From Eucalyptus grandis (Eukaryota > Streptophyta > Magnoliopsida > Myrtales > Myrtaceae), in the NCBI RefSeq assembly GCF_016545825.1, contig NC_052613.1, positions 10,354,001 through 10,418,000 of the forward strand: a stretch of DNA of 64,000 nucleotides, in the 5' to 3' direction. The notes beneath the pieces were generated by a model. The model worked only from the letters and a program-made list of their open reading frames with translations. It did no database searches and was not told the origin of the DNA. Shown in pieces: positions 1 to 11,317 of the stretch (positions within the stretch are counted from its first letter, which is position 1; each line of letters opens with the position of its first letter). A program made the translations under genes and the position numbers.

Positions 1-115
1 GTGATCAATCCGACAGAAACGGACACAGACCCGGAGGAGATCCCCAAAAAAGACCCCCGAGTCGATCGAAATGCTCGAGGGGACAGAAGGGAGAGGCGTC
101 GAGAGGCTTACCCAT
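1..115 (-). CDS. Possible first coding exon of a gene extending beyond the left edge
   Basis: On the minus strand a pyrimidine-rich leader leads to an ATG at 115-113. One base later comes a good donor (GG|GTAAGC, intron starting at 111). This would be a first exon coding only Met plus one base, with the rest of the gene left of the window. A TATA-type box lies about 130 bp upstream. A tiny first coding exon is common in plant housekeeping genes, but no protein can be identified here. The reading frame that continues through the supposed intron (stop-free to about position 5) resembles no family I know, which fits intron sequence. The alternative is a non-coding leader exon. Confidence 0.4.
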
Positions 116-242
116 GTCGAGAAGAGATTCACTGAAGCTGGCTAGAGAGAGAAAGAAGAGAGAGGAGGGGAGGGTGGTGTTAGGGCAGAGAGATGGCAAG
201 GAAGGGGGAGTTGTGAAGCGCAGAGACTCCTTGTTTGATTCG

Positions 243-250
243 TATTTATA
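243..250 (-). promoter_or_regulatory. TATA box of the left-edge gene
   Basis: TATAAATA is read on the minus strand. It sits about 25-35 bp upstream of a CT-rich region that looks like a transcription start and leader (roughly 130-215), which leads to the ATG at 115. The spacing suits a plant core promoter. This is inference from motif and position only. Confidence 0.45.
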
Positions 251-344
251 TGCGAGTCCCGTTCTCGGGGTGGCATTGCGTTCTGCTCCGGGTTTCGGTT
301 TTCTTTGACCCCGAGTAAGTTTAGCTGTCAAAGACCGTTAAAGG

Positions 345-1421
345 ATCCATTCGTTTACGGAAAATGATTCCAGGAAAAATATTTTCTAGATTTTCCTGAT
401 TATTTCACGGAAAATCAACTACTCAAGGACAATATTTTCTATCAACAAAAAAAACTACTTTCAAAGATGAGGAAAATGTTTTCCACTTTTCAAAAATGGA
501 AAACATTTTCCACAACTTCTTTCACTTTATATCTTTTAACCAACACATTTTTGTTTTATTTTTATGCTTTTTTTCCTTTTCTTTCTTTCTTTTTTTCATC
601 TTTCTTCATTAGCTTGGCTGGTAGTCGGCCACGACCCAGTGACCGGCGACCGGCTAAGGGGCCGACAAGGCTCCACCTAGCCCGATCTGTGGAAGCCGAG
701 CTCGCCCGAGCCCGGCGAGCTCGGGCCTTGCTAGATCAAGCGAGGCGGAGCTCTAGCCTCGCCGGATCCGGCGAGCCGGGCGGGCTCGGGCCTCACCTAG
801 CTTGCTAGAGGTCCGAGCCGCGAGCTCGCCATCCGGCAAAGCTTGGGCTCCGATCCAAGCGAGCCCGAGCTCCGCCGCCGGTCCGGAGCTTGCGGCTCTC
901 TAGAGCCCGAGGAACCTCCAAGCTCGGGCAAGATCAATCGAGCCTCAAGCTCGTCGGATCTAGTGACGGATCTTGGTCGGCCCGCCGAGCAGTCGGCCAT
1001 CACCAGGCGTGCGGCGGCGAGAGGAAGGAGGAAGGAGGAAGGAGGAAGGAGAAGGAAAAGAAAAGGAAAAAGGAAAAAGAAAGAAAAATAATAAATAATA
1101 AAAATTTCGATTTTTTAAAATATAAATAATTAAAAATCATTTATAAAAAATAATAAAAATAATAAAACTAATGAATGGTGGAAAATAATAAAAAATTGTA
1201 TTTTTTTAAAAATACAAATATTTTTGGTCAATTAAAAATATTAAAATTCAATTTTTTAATAATTTTTCCTAAACAATTAAATTAGTTTAACGAAAGGTGA
1301 AAAATGTTTTTCACTCAAAATTCAAGTTTTAGCTTAACACCAGAAAATATAGTCATTTTCTTGGAAAATGACTTCTGGGAAAATGTTTTCCGGAGATGGC
1401 CCATTTTCCGTAAAACCAAAC
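345..1421. mobile_element. Non-autonomous TIR element, 'GGAAAATG' family, copy 1
   Basis: The left end carries the motif TTTACGGAAAATGATTCC. The right end is its inverted counterpart (GGCCCATTTTCCGTAAAACC). Repeated GGAAAATGTTTTCC motifs lie just inside both ends. Between them are a T/C-rich arm, a very GC-rich core (about 610-1,010), an AG-rich arm and an AT-rich tail. Two further copies lie at about 8,868-9,799 and 33,445-34,276. Open frames in the core are low complexity and not credible genes. The target-site duplication is unclear; Tourist/PIF-like is one possibility. Confidence 0.65.
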
Positions 1422-2074
1422 GAACCCAAAGAAAAAAAGGAGAGAGAGAAAATTTGAGCGGTAAAAAGATATTTTATTTTTATCTTTTGAGAAAATCATT
1501 CTTTCCATTGCCAATTTCGCCGTAATGGTTTCACCTTTGACCTGTGTTTTTCCTTCTTCTTCTTCTTTTTTTCAAATTTTTGAATAGTACCTCGGAATTA
1601 ATGTTATGGCTCGTTCGGCAAATTTCATTATGAAAATCTCTTTCGAACTTGAGTCGATATTTAATAATCTTTAGATTGTCTGATACTTTCGAATGGCAAA
1701 AGTTGCACATGAACTCATCTTTTTGAAAAGTTATGAGAAAATCTTTTTTTTTTTCCTTTTTTTTTTCAGAAAATCGTCTTCCATGTTGCTGCAACAATTT
1801 CAACTTCAACATGTGTGTGGTTTTTTTTTTTTTTAATATAACGCCTCCGAATATGACTCATTAAGTACACTCATTAGGGCTGATCGTAGAGTCTTGTTCT
1901 AAAATTGATAACCAAACCAAGTGAGCTTAGCTAAAATGAGGATTTTAGAGGCCACTTCGACTTTTGATCTATACAACATTTGCTCCCCCCAAAAAAAAAA
2001 AAAAAACTACTTATATGTACAACCTAGAAAGCAATTTAATTTAACCCAAGTTAGTGAACATGGAAAGAACGAGA
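1422..2074. other. AT-rich intergenic DNA
   Basis: This stretch has many A and T runs, including a CTT-rich tract near 1,550-1,570 and a T tract near 1,820-1,835. No reading frame, RNA gene or repeat could be recognised. Confidence 0.5.
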
Positions 2075-2690
2075 AAATTGTCCAAAAGTAATTAATTTTA
2101 TTGTACGTTTGTCAATTCATTCATGAACTTTTCAATTATGTTAATTGAGTCCATCCGGCCAATTTTGATTGAAAATTGCTAATGTTAACATTTTTTAAAA
2201 AATTTAATTATTTTTTTGTTTTTTCATTTTCTTTACTTTTTTTCTTGATTAAGGGTTGGCAACTCTTGCCAACACTAGCTAAGGGCATTGCAACCCTCAC
2301 TAGATTTGAGTGGGGGCTCAAATGCCTCAATTTGGCTAGCAAGGGTGTCGTGACCCTCACTAGGTCTAGGCGAGGATCACGATGCCCTCGATGTGGCCAA
2401 TGACCCTCGATCCAAAAAATGAGAAAAAAAAAAAGAAAAAGAAAAAAGAAAAAACCAAAAAAAAATCATAGAATGTTAAACTTATTATTTAAATATGTCT
2501 AGGTCAGCGTCGGCCATGCTAAAAAAGCTAGTTTCATGTTAGTAATTTCCAACCAAGATAGGCCAGATAAACTCAATTGACAAAAATATGAAAATGTTTA
2601 AGACTCATTTGGTAAAATTGAAAGATTTATGACCAAATTAGCAAAAGTATAATAAATTTATAACTTTTTTGACAATCATCCCTAAAAACA
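2075..2690. mobile_element. MITE-like element with ~90-bp inverted ends
   Basis: The first ~90 bp (from ATTGTCCAAAAGTAATT) and the reverse complement of the last ~90 bp (from ATTGTCAAAAAAGTTATAAA) align through most of their length with mismatches. The interior has a T-rich arm, a short GC-richer core (about 2,255-2,400, repeats of 'aaccctcactag') and an A-rich arm. It has no coding capacity. The target-site duplication is not clear. Confidence 0.55.
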
Positions 2691-3017
2691 TTTATTGTCA
2701 AACATGAGTCGTTTGAGCACTCTAGTTCAAGTTAGAATACTTTGTGTTTGAGTTCAATTGATTATTCATCGTTGGTAAACTTTGGATCATCACTATGACT
2801 TGCATTATTTTAATCTAGATCGCTCTAATAAAGTAAAGCCATCTCTCGCGTCTTACTCAAGCCCTTAACTAGCCCATAATTGGTTAGTGACAGCTCCTAA
2901 GCAACAATGAAAAATAAAATCGAATGAGGAGAAATCAAGTTGCAATTGATAAAATTTGGGAGAGCCTATGTGAAGAACAAATGTCACCTCACAAGATGAT
3001 TATTTGCTCACATTTAA

Positions 3018-3935
3018 GGGTTATTTGGCAACTTGCCAAACAGTGATAATTTATGTTCTTTTATTCCTGGGAGTAGATTTGGAACATAAATTCGTTTGGT
3101 AAAATTTTTGTTCCCGGGAACAAATTCCTATTTTTTTGTTCTCGGAAGTAGATTTAGGACAAAATTGAAAAGTAAAAAATAGTTTGTTCTTTGTTCCCGA
3201 GAACAATTCTAGAATCAAGGTCATTATTTTCTCTCTTTTCTTTTTTTTTTTTTCTTGTTCTTCTTCCCTCTTTTTTCTTCTTTATCTACTATCGTCGCCG
3301 TCCACCCCCCGCTATCGATCGCCAACAACCGGTCCAGCGAGCCCAAATCTAGCGAGGCCAAGCCTCGCCAATGGCCAAGTGGGCCTCCTTTAGCCACCGA
3401 CAAGGCTCACCTGACCAGGCGAGGCTCGCCCAGCCCCGGTGAGGCTTAGCTAGCCCCACCAAGGCTCGATTGAGCTCACCCAACCATGGCTTAGCCAAGT
3501 CTTGCCCAATTGTCGGCGAGGCTCGGCTAAAGAGGCACGTCTCGCTGAGGGCCGGCAACACTTCGATAAAGTTGTTGGTCATCCCAAGGTTGGCAACTAA
3601 AGAAGAAGAAAAGAAGAAGAAAAAAAAAAAAATTATTTAAAAATTAAAAGAAAATGATTTAGAGTAAAAATTCAAGCACAATACCAAATGCTTTTGGAAA
3701 TTAAAATTTTAAACAGTTACCAAACGACTTTAAATGTTAAAAAGAAAAAAGAAAAAAAGGAAAAATAAAAACATGTTTCTATTTATTTTTTGTTCCCGAA
3801 CAAGTTTACCAAATGCGTTTTTTGTTTAGAAATTGTTCAAACAGAAATAAAAAACAATCATTTAAATGTTAAAAAATTGATTAAAAATTATTTCGAGAAA
3901 TTATTTCGAAAACAGAAGCATTACTAAATGTGTCC
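3018..3935. mobile_element. Non-autonomous TIR element flanked by TTAA
   Basis: The ends begin GGGTTATTTGGCAA (left) and GGACACATTTAGTAA (right, reverse complement). Both sides are directly abutted by TTAA (3,014-3,017 and 3,936-3,939). Subterminal motifs around TTCCCGGGAAC and 'CGTTTGGTAA' recur inside. They resemble in style the subterminal repeats of the PIF/Harbinger element at 57,648 onward. A GC-rich core spans about 3,295-3,580, between a T-rich and an A-rich arm. No transposase is encoded. Confidence 0.55.
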
Positions 3936-3939
3936 TTAA

Positions 3940-6470
3940 TAACACAATTAGTAACCTCACCTGGAAAGGGTCGCAACAATTTCTACAGCAAGCCATTTAC
4001 AAAAGCCCTTTTTCCCATTGCATTCTTCAACCCTTCATGTTATTTGTCCACTATAGCCGCCTGCATCCTCGGCGCAAAAGCGTACAAGAGACTTCGACAT
4101 GATTAATAATGAAGGTTTTGACAAAGGCTGGAGTGGGCCGACCCACTAAAACAGCCTAGAATATTCCACCAAGTTCACTTATCAATGGTTTAATATGATT
4201 GCTTGATTGAGCCCATTCCAAAGTCCAATAATGATGTTTTACATCCCACAAAAAATGGGAACTGGGAACTCTTATTGTTGCTGCCACGAAATTGTTCCTG
4301 ATAACTAGAGGCATTCGAATCTTATTAATATGTTGCCTCGGATTAGGTAATGACCACGAAATTGTTCCTGGTTTGATAAACTAAAATCTCTCGAGGCATA
4401 CCTAAAATACAAATATACCTAAAATATATAGTAAATATAAATATTTAATTTATAGATTGAATGTTTGTTATAAGATATAATTAAAGTTGAATATATAAAT
4501 TAAAATAAGATTAATTAAAAATAATTTTTTTTTATTTTATTTCTAATTTCTTTTATTCAAATATTATTTATATTGAAATATAATCTCAATTTTTTTAATT
4601 TAATAATTTTATTATTCAAGAAAAATAACTTTCCAATTATGTATACCACATTTATAGTGTCTTGAGTTAAACAGTGCTAACTATGGTCACTAGTTTTTTC
4701 CTCTATTCTTACCCTATACATTATTGAACAAAATCCATACCTCAAAGTATAACACGACGGGTCATGATAGGTCCATCTGCCCCATCACAAAAAATCTGTT
4801 GTCTTTTAGTGCTAGTCAAATCAATTTCTGCAAATTAGAAGCCTCATAAGGTTGCTACCGACATCGGTGGTGCATCATCTTTTTTTTTCTTCTTCTTCAA
4901 AAATGCAAAATTAGAGTATAGAAAGTCCTTTTTTTCCTCTCTTTCGATAAGTGGAACCATTGACATCTTTATTAAGGGTAAAAAGCCAAGCCTTTTTTAA
5001 TGAAGGATATGGGGTGAGGAGAGGTAAATCTTTTATCTAAAAGAAAAACGGTATTGAGACTCCACTATCAAGGAAAATGACCCATATCAAGGAAGACGAT
5101 ATCAGAGAAATATGTCGAAGATTATGTGGGGATTTGCCACAAGTGCAGCAGAATCCTGGAGCTCAGAAGCGTTGCAATCACTTACACACACGGAGATCAT
5201 CATATCTAGCAGAAAAAAAAAAGTAAGGTCATAATCATTACCGATTACTAAATTATGATTAGTTTTATCTATCGCCAAACGAGTTTAAAAAATATGTTAA
5301 CATTTTCATTTGCTCAGATTTTAGGTGAACACACATATTTACCATATTAATAGTCAAACAATGGCCTCTGCAACCACAAAGTAGCTACACCACGAAAGTC
5401 GGCGTTCAAATTACAAGAAACCCCAAAAAAAAAGAGAGACGTGAAAGTTTTAGGTACATGAGAGGGTTACAGAGCTTCCAAGAATGTTGGTGTGTTGTTG
5501 TATTATGCATCAAAGCTCAAGTTGAGAACTTTGGCAGAGTCATGGCTAGTGACCATGGGTGGCAATGGCGGCGATTTTTGAGCCAAGGATTGTAGCCCGA
5601 GCGCTAGTGCAAATATTCTCTAGGCCTTGGTCATGGAGTTCTAGGTTTCATTGTTATCGGTAGCGTCATCATAATCAAATGTTAACACTACCAAGCAAGT
5701 AAGAGGTGGGACACTCACGCTGGCAAATAATTAATCTTAAATTAGATGATGTAACGTCTGTAGTTTCTATATCTCTAGATCTTTATTCAATTTGTTTGTG
5801 GGCAGATTCGATATTAATATAGAAGAGTGAGCTAGATTTGGGAGTTATGTTTTTGTGAACATGCTAGTTTTACTAGGTTTAGCTGCCTACAAATTATATG
5901 CCGCATATGGTACTAGTTGACCCATGTTTTATGAGAAACAACATAACAAACAAAGGATGAACCCTTTGTTGGTATAATTTAGTGACATTTTTTTTCGAAG
6001 CCTCGAGCGATAAGAGAGTCTTGATTTGGTAGGCTTGATGTGATCCTCGATGGAAAGATTTGGCCTAATCCTAATCCTTTCTAATGGGCTTTTTGTCGAT
6101 CACTAATTACACGTGGAATCATATAATTAGCTCATGTCTTCATGACATTGGTTATCGCCATTGGTATATATGCTCATAACATGTGGCAATCATACATACC
6201 ATTGATTTCACTAAACTTAGATAACCACGTGGAGAAATCTCGTTCTTTAACCCTTGGATCTCTCTTTTTATAAATACCCAAATTGATTCATTCATAAGAG
6301 CTCTGACCATTTGCATACTACCAATAAATGTGGCAAGGTGTGGGTGAGAAACCTATTTATTAACTCAATTTTAGTGGGCTAGATTGAGTACGGGTCACTT
6401 AAAATTGTAAAAATAGATTAGAATGATTTGAAACATTAAAACTTAAGTTAAAATGGTTAGAATACAGGTT
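3940..6470. other. Intergenic DNA without recognisable genes
   Basis: This region is AT-rich (strongly so at 4,380-4,640). It has no long credible reading frame, no splice-connected coding segments and no tRNA-like cloverleaf that I can see. It may hold old unrecognised transposon remnants. Confidence 0.5.
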
Positions 6471-6765
6471 TGTTGTAATCCCATTGTTACATGGTGAGAC
6501 CTTTCCTATTCAGTCGAAATCGGTTGTTACACAGTGAGACATCTCCTATTCAATTGAAACTCCCTATTACATGATGAGACTTACACAATGAGACCTTTCT
6601 TTTTTCACTTTCTTTTTCACTCGAAACTCATTTTTACATGTTGAGACTTCCTTTGGTTGAAATCTATTGTTAGATGATGAGATCCCATTTATCGAAACCC
6701 ATTGTTAAGACATTACCTCAATCAAAACAATTTCTACACGTTAAGACCCTTTTTCAAATAAAAGG
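6470..6765. repeat. Degenerate tandem repeat, period about 45-60 bp
   Basis: A unit like 'CGAAACCCATTGTTACATG-TGAGACCTTTCCTATTCA' recurs about six times with variable spacing and many substitutions. The most stable core is TTACAYRRTGAGAC. The strands are not symmetrical, so this is a direct-repeat array. A poly-A tract follows at about 6,791-6,811. No coding potential is seen. Confidence 0.6.
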
Positions 6766-7275
6766 GATTCCCCTATCCGATGAGTATCCTTAAAAAAAAA
6801 AAAAAAAAAAAAACTCTGTGTTCATGCTCTTTACACTTGCATTTTCATTACTTGTAAGGAAATATTTAGATGTCATCTAATCTTTAAAAGAGTCAGCTGG
6901 CACTTTATTTTCTAATAATAATTAAAAAGGGTAAAAATAAAAAATATATATTTAATAAAAAAAGTAAAATACAAAAAGCATGGCTAATAAGATCACAGAA
7001 TAAAGAAAGTAGAGAATTTTTCATAAAAAAAAATAAAAAAGTAATAAAAACAATCGAGTGGACCGATTTTACCCAGCCCATGTTTCCTTTAGTCAATTCT
7101 CAGCCCGCTATGCATCCAGCCCACTCTCCCTCTCTAACCCAACTTGTTACTTCTTTTCGGCCTGATTTTAGTTCTTTTTCTTTAACCCTTGAATTAAGCC
7201 TAAGAGAGTAGAAATAATAGAAATGCAACCTGGCCCCTTGACTATTTTCCTCTCTCACGCACGCACGATTGTGAG

Positions 7276-8295
7276 CTATGTAGCACCGACACGCGACACG
7301 TGACACGCGACACGACACGACACGCGACACGTCATTTTCTAAAAAGTAGGAGAATTCGACATGTTCCGACACGTTAAATATCAAAATAAATATTTTTATA
7401 TATACATATAATTATTTTAAAAATAAAAGTAGAGTCAATTTATTTAAATAAATTTATAATTTTCATGATGATCATAATTTATTATTATTCAACATTATTC
7501 GTTTTTTTTTTCTTTTTTAAAATCACCAGCATCCCATTTTAATTTGTTTTTGGCTCTTCCGCACCATCATATTTTACTTTTATTTTTCCTGCTCTTCCTT
7601 GAAAACCCAAATGCACGGTACCTCAGTTTTAAATTTTTTTCTGCACTCCTTGGAAACCGAACCTAGCTGCCTCATCCCCCTTTGACTCCTCCTTTACGGC
7701 ACCCCCTCCTTGGAAAACTAAATCGTAGCCTCCTCCTCCTTCTGTGCTCACTGCTCATCCTCCTTGCACGGCACCCATTCTATCTTTTAGAAACCCTTCG
7801 AGAGCAGCTTGAAAACTCTCGGAAAACGGCCGCTCCCTCCTCCATTTGCACGATCCTCTTCCTCTCAATCCCTACTCTGTCTTGGTCACCTCGTTGCAGC
7901 TGCTCACTGCCTTGCTTCTGGTCCTCTCTCTTTTGCGGTTGTAGCCTTGTCTCCAGTCCTCTGTCGCGGCCATCTCGGTCACCTGGTTCTCTCTTCCTCC
8001 AGCCTTCTCTCACCGTCGCGGCCTCACTATTGTTGCCTCGCCTCCGCAGCCTTGCTTCCTCTCCCTCGCCTCGTCTTCACCCTCCATCGCCAACGATTCA
8101 CTCTCCCTTCACGCTTGTAGATCCGCTCCAGAAACCCAGCCTCTTGCTCAGACACGCTCCGACTCGCGTGTCGAGAAAGTTGATCAGGTGTCAGAAAATC
8201 CGACACGTGTTGACCGCGTGTCTGAGCGTGTTGGACACGCCGACACGTGTCCGACACGACACGGAAGGTTCCCGAGCGTGTCCGTGCTTCATAGC
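7276..8295. mobile_element. TIR element rich in CGACACG repeats (possibly Mutator- or hAT-like)
   Basis: The left end (CTATGTAGCACCGACACG) is matched in inverted orientation by the right end (reverse complement CTATGAAGCACGGACACG). Just inside both ends are runs of the short repeat GACACG/CGTGTC (7,290-7,335 and 8,155-8,285). TGTGAG occurs outside both ends, but not in register enough to be a clean target duplication. The interior (about 7,680-8,150) is CT-rich and has an open frame of about 200 codons on the plus strand. That frame is Ser/Leu/Pro-biased and looks fortuitous. Confidence 0.55.
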
Positions 8296-8299
8296 CTGT

Positions 8300-8867
8300 G
8301 AGTTGGACTATCGATGAGCAAAGAGATAAACGGTGAGTTGAACGACCGTGACATAGAGAACCATGCCCGCGTGAAGACGAAGGTGAGGGGTCTATGAGCA
8401 AAGCATGGCAAGCTCAGGAATGAGGTGAGCAAATCCTAAAGGCTCTAGAACCCGGGAGCTGTCTGAGTTTGTTATGCAACAAAAAAGAATCTCGCTTTAT
8501 TAAAGGGGTGCTCGGCTAAGAGACAAATAAAAGGGAGGGAACATTCATTGATTTTTTAAAGAAATCTAAGAGAGAAGAGGCACGAGAGAGAAGCGGAGAA
8601 AAAACACTTTCTCAGTTGTCGATTGTCCAGAATCTCTTCAAAGTTCATCGTTTGATGTAGGCCGGAAATTGCAATTTTCTGATCGCCGATTCCCAACCTT
8701 CTTCATAGTCGAGCAATGAGGATATTGTTGAAGCTATTCATCGAACGACATCTTTGTTAGATTGATCATCTTTTGCGTTTCTACAGTCTTGGCTAGAAAA
8801 AGTATCTTCCTAAATGCTCTACTTTATCCTTATTGTTAAGGAAAGAAAATATTATCTCTTGCTGCGT
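8300..8867. other. Possible LTR/leader of the following copia fragment
   Basis: This lies between the CGACACG-rich element and the second 'GGAAAATG' element, upstream of a retrotransposon primer-binding site at 9,894. Its position and purine-rich composition fit a degenerate 5' LTR split by the element at 8,868-9,799. No LTR boundary could be confirmed and no gene is seen. Confidence 0.25.
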
Positions 8868-9799
8868 TTGTTTCACGGAAAATAATTTCCAGAAAAATGT
8901 TTTCCGGATTTTCCAAAGGTGTTCGTTTCTACGAAAATCAACTACCTAAGGAAAATGTTTTCCATCAACAGTAAAAATTACCTTCAAAGCTAAGGAAAAT
9001 GTTTTCCACTTCGAAAAGTGGAAAACATTTTCCATAACTTCTTCGCCTTATATCTTTTTTCTTTTTTTTTTCTTTTCTTTTCATCTTTCTTCCTTAGCTT
9101 GGCTGGTGGCCGGCCCGGCGACAATGGTCGGCGACCAGCGACCGATGACCGGCGACCGGCCGCGGTCGCGAGCCAGCTCCGAGCTCCGCCCCGGCCGGCG
9201 AGGCTCCGCCTAGCCCGATCCGTGGAAGCCCGGCTCGCCCGAGCTCGGCGAGCTCGGGCCTCGCCAGCATCGAGCGAGGCGGAGCCTCGCCGGCTGGGGC
9301 GAAGCCTCGCGCCTGCATCCGGCGAGCCGGCGGGGCTCGGGCCTCGCCCCGAGCTCGCCAGAGCCCGACGAACCTCCCGGCGAGCTCGGGCGAGATCACC
9401 CGAGCCTCGAGCTCACGGATCCGGCGACCGGATCTTGGTCGGCCGCCGAGCGCCACCATCGTCGGGGCGTGCGGCGGCGGAGGAAGGAGGAAGAAGGAGG
9501 AAGGAGGAAGGAGAAGGAAAAGAAAAGGAAAAATAAAGAAAAATAAATGAACGGTGGAAGATAATAAAAATTGTATTTTTTAAAAATACAAATATTTTTG
9601 GTCAATTAAAAATATTAAAATTTAATTTTTGATAATTTTTTCTAAACAATTAAATTAGTTGATGAACAAAGTGGAAATCAAGTTTTCCACTCAAAATTTA
9701 AGTTTCAGCCGAACACCGGAAAATATAGCCATTTTCCCGGAAAATGACTTTTGGGAAAATGTTTTCGAGATGGCCCATTTTCCGTGAAACGAACACAGC
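8868..9799. mobile_element. Non-autonomous TIR element, 'GGAAAATG' family, copy 2
   Basis: The ends read GCGTTTGTTTCACGGAAAAT (left) and, inverted, GTGTTCGTTTCACGGAAAAT (right). The order of parts matches copy 1 at 345-1,421: T-rich arm, GC-rich core (about 9,100-9,480, CpG-rich repeats of 'gagctcgg/ccggcg'), AG-rich arm, AT-rich tail. The core and tail align with copy 1 over long stretches. Frames across the core are Arg/Ala/Pro-rich and not credible proteins. Confidence 0.7.
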
Positions 9800-9893
9800 C
9801 TTAGAGTTTGTATCTTATCTTAGAGTCATTTATATACATTATATTTGCAACACAATTATATATAAAAAAAAAAATGAATAAACTTTTTAAATT

Positions 9894-9905
9894 TGGTATC
9901 AAAGC
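9894..9905 (+). other. Primer-binding site, tRNA-iMet type
   Basis: TGGTATCAAAGC differs by one base from the TGGTATCAGAGC typical of plant copia elements primed by initiator-Met tRNA. A gag-like coding fragment on the same strand begins within 50 bp. Confidence 0.6.
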
Positions 9906-9929
9906 ATCTTTGGCGAAAGCCTCACCAAT

Positions 9930-10500
9930 CCATGTTTGAAGAAACATTATCTTTTTCATCTTCTTCATATGCACCAATGTCACCATTAATGTTGTCATCA
10001 ACCGTCTCGAGTAACCCCACTCTCATGTCACCACCAAGTATTGGGGAGAAGCTAATCGGGATGAACTTTCCTATCTGGAAAGCACAAATCCCACCGTATT
10101 TACGAGCTATCGGTTTTTGTCCATTTTGGACAACACTGAACCTCAATAAGAGGAGACTGTCGAGGAGATTGCATGAGGAAAGGCTGTTATGCAGATAACC
10201 AATCCAATGTTTGAAAATTGGAAATTTCAAGAGTCCATTGCCTTGGTTTGGATCCTCAATTCGTCAACCGCTTCGATAGTTGCCCAACTGACGAGTCACA
10301 CATCCACGACAAGTGTTTGGAAGTATCTTGCAGACTTGTATGTTGCTCAATCAATTGGTCGAGCATCAGCTTTACCGATTCAACTTCAATCACTCTCAAA
10401 AGGCCACTGATCCATCACAAAATTCCTACAAGAAGCCATCAGCCTCACTGTTGGAATCCTTGGTACAACAAAAACGGATTGTAATTTTGCAATTATGTCA
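9930..10500 (+). pseudogene. Copia retrotransposon gag fragment (UBN2-like), broken
   Basis: After the primer-binding site, plus-strand frames show the usual start of a plant copia polyprotein: a Ser/Thr-rich leader, then the 'GEKLIGMNFPIWKAQI' block. Next come a W-containing segment (NPMFENWKFQESIALVWIL), a 'VWKYLADLY' block and the 'LQLQSLSKG' block typical of gag. At least two frame changes are needed to read through, so it is a pseudogene. The sequence is lost near 10,500, where a minus-strand copia LTR begins. The likely history is insertion of, or recombination with, the second copia element. Confidence 0.65.
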
Positions 10501-10549
10501 AGAGGTGCTATAGAATTGATAGAAATAAAATGAGGAACAATTGTCTAAA

Positions 10550-11317
10550 TGTCAGAACCTATGTTGATAGGGAGAGCCAGCAAATAATCCATTATAAATT
10601 GGAGAATTACAAGATTTCAATCACTCACGCACTCAAGTGTTTCCCAACCCTAGTATATACCCAATACTCACGGTGTTTAAAAACTTAACTCAATGGAACT
10701 GACTCTACGCACAATTCTCTCCGAGTTCATTCCTTTCTTTGTCACTTGAGCTCTCTCCTCTCACTCTGCCTTCTCTATGCCCCTCTGCTGTCCTCCATTT
10801 ATAGGAGAATGAGTGTGAAGACAAGACAAATGTGAACTCCACGAATTTCACAGTAGCACCTACTTCTGAACTCTGCACATATATGTAACTAATGATGGTA
10901 TGTGTGCATGACCATCATGCACCGACCTAAGGCACGGCTCCTGCCTTTTCTTCTTCATCATTTACTAATAAAGGACAAACTTAGTCCACAATCGACACTG
11001 ACTTCAAACAAATCTATGTGCATGCCTTTAAAGAAATGGAGGAAGAGTGGTCGTGAGAAACCTGTGCATGGGCTACTTTCCTCTTTCTTTGACTTCTATA
11101 AACCCATGTGCGGAAGGATTTGTTAAACTTCATTTAGTGCTACACACTAGCCTATGACAAAAAGAATTATCAAGGTTAAAGAATCCTTTTATTTATGCAA
11201 ACCATGCACCAATTCTCATTAAATGCTCCATGGACATGCTTTCTCATTTAGGCATGTAAATTATGCGTGTGGGTCGAGTATCGTATATGGGCTCAAACTC
11301 CGAGATATAATTTAACA
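10550..11317 (-). repeat. 3' LTR of a minus-strand copia element
   Basis: The right boundary at 11,316-11,317 (plus-strand CA; LTR start TG in element sense) abuts a polypurine tract (GATGGAGAATTG in element sense), which marks internal/LTR junctions. Within the block a promoter-like CCTATAAATGG lies at about 10,795-10,806 in element sense, as expected for LTR U3. The left boundary is uncertain (TG at 10,542 or 10,550). No second LTR copy was found on the far side. Confidence 0.6.

Noticed and set aside
3014..3939. piggyBac-type insertion suggested by TTAA on both sides
   Set aside because: The termini (GGGTTATTTGG/GGACACATTTAG) and interior motifs fit Tourist/PIF-like elements better. TTAA could be TTA or TAA plus one terminal base, and it is common by chance in AT-rich DNA.
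7682..8317. Plus-strand open frame of about 211 codons
   Set aside because: It is Ser/Leu/Pro/Arg-biased, lies inside a TIR element, overlaps open frames in other phases, and shows no domain or splice structure.
9018..9536. Open frame of about 170 codons across a GC-rich block
   Set aside because: Composition-driven Arg/Ala/Pro frame in the core of a repeated TIR element. The matching block in the first copy (345-1,421) is not conserved as protein.
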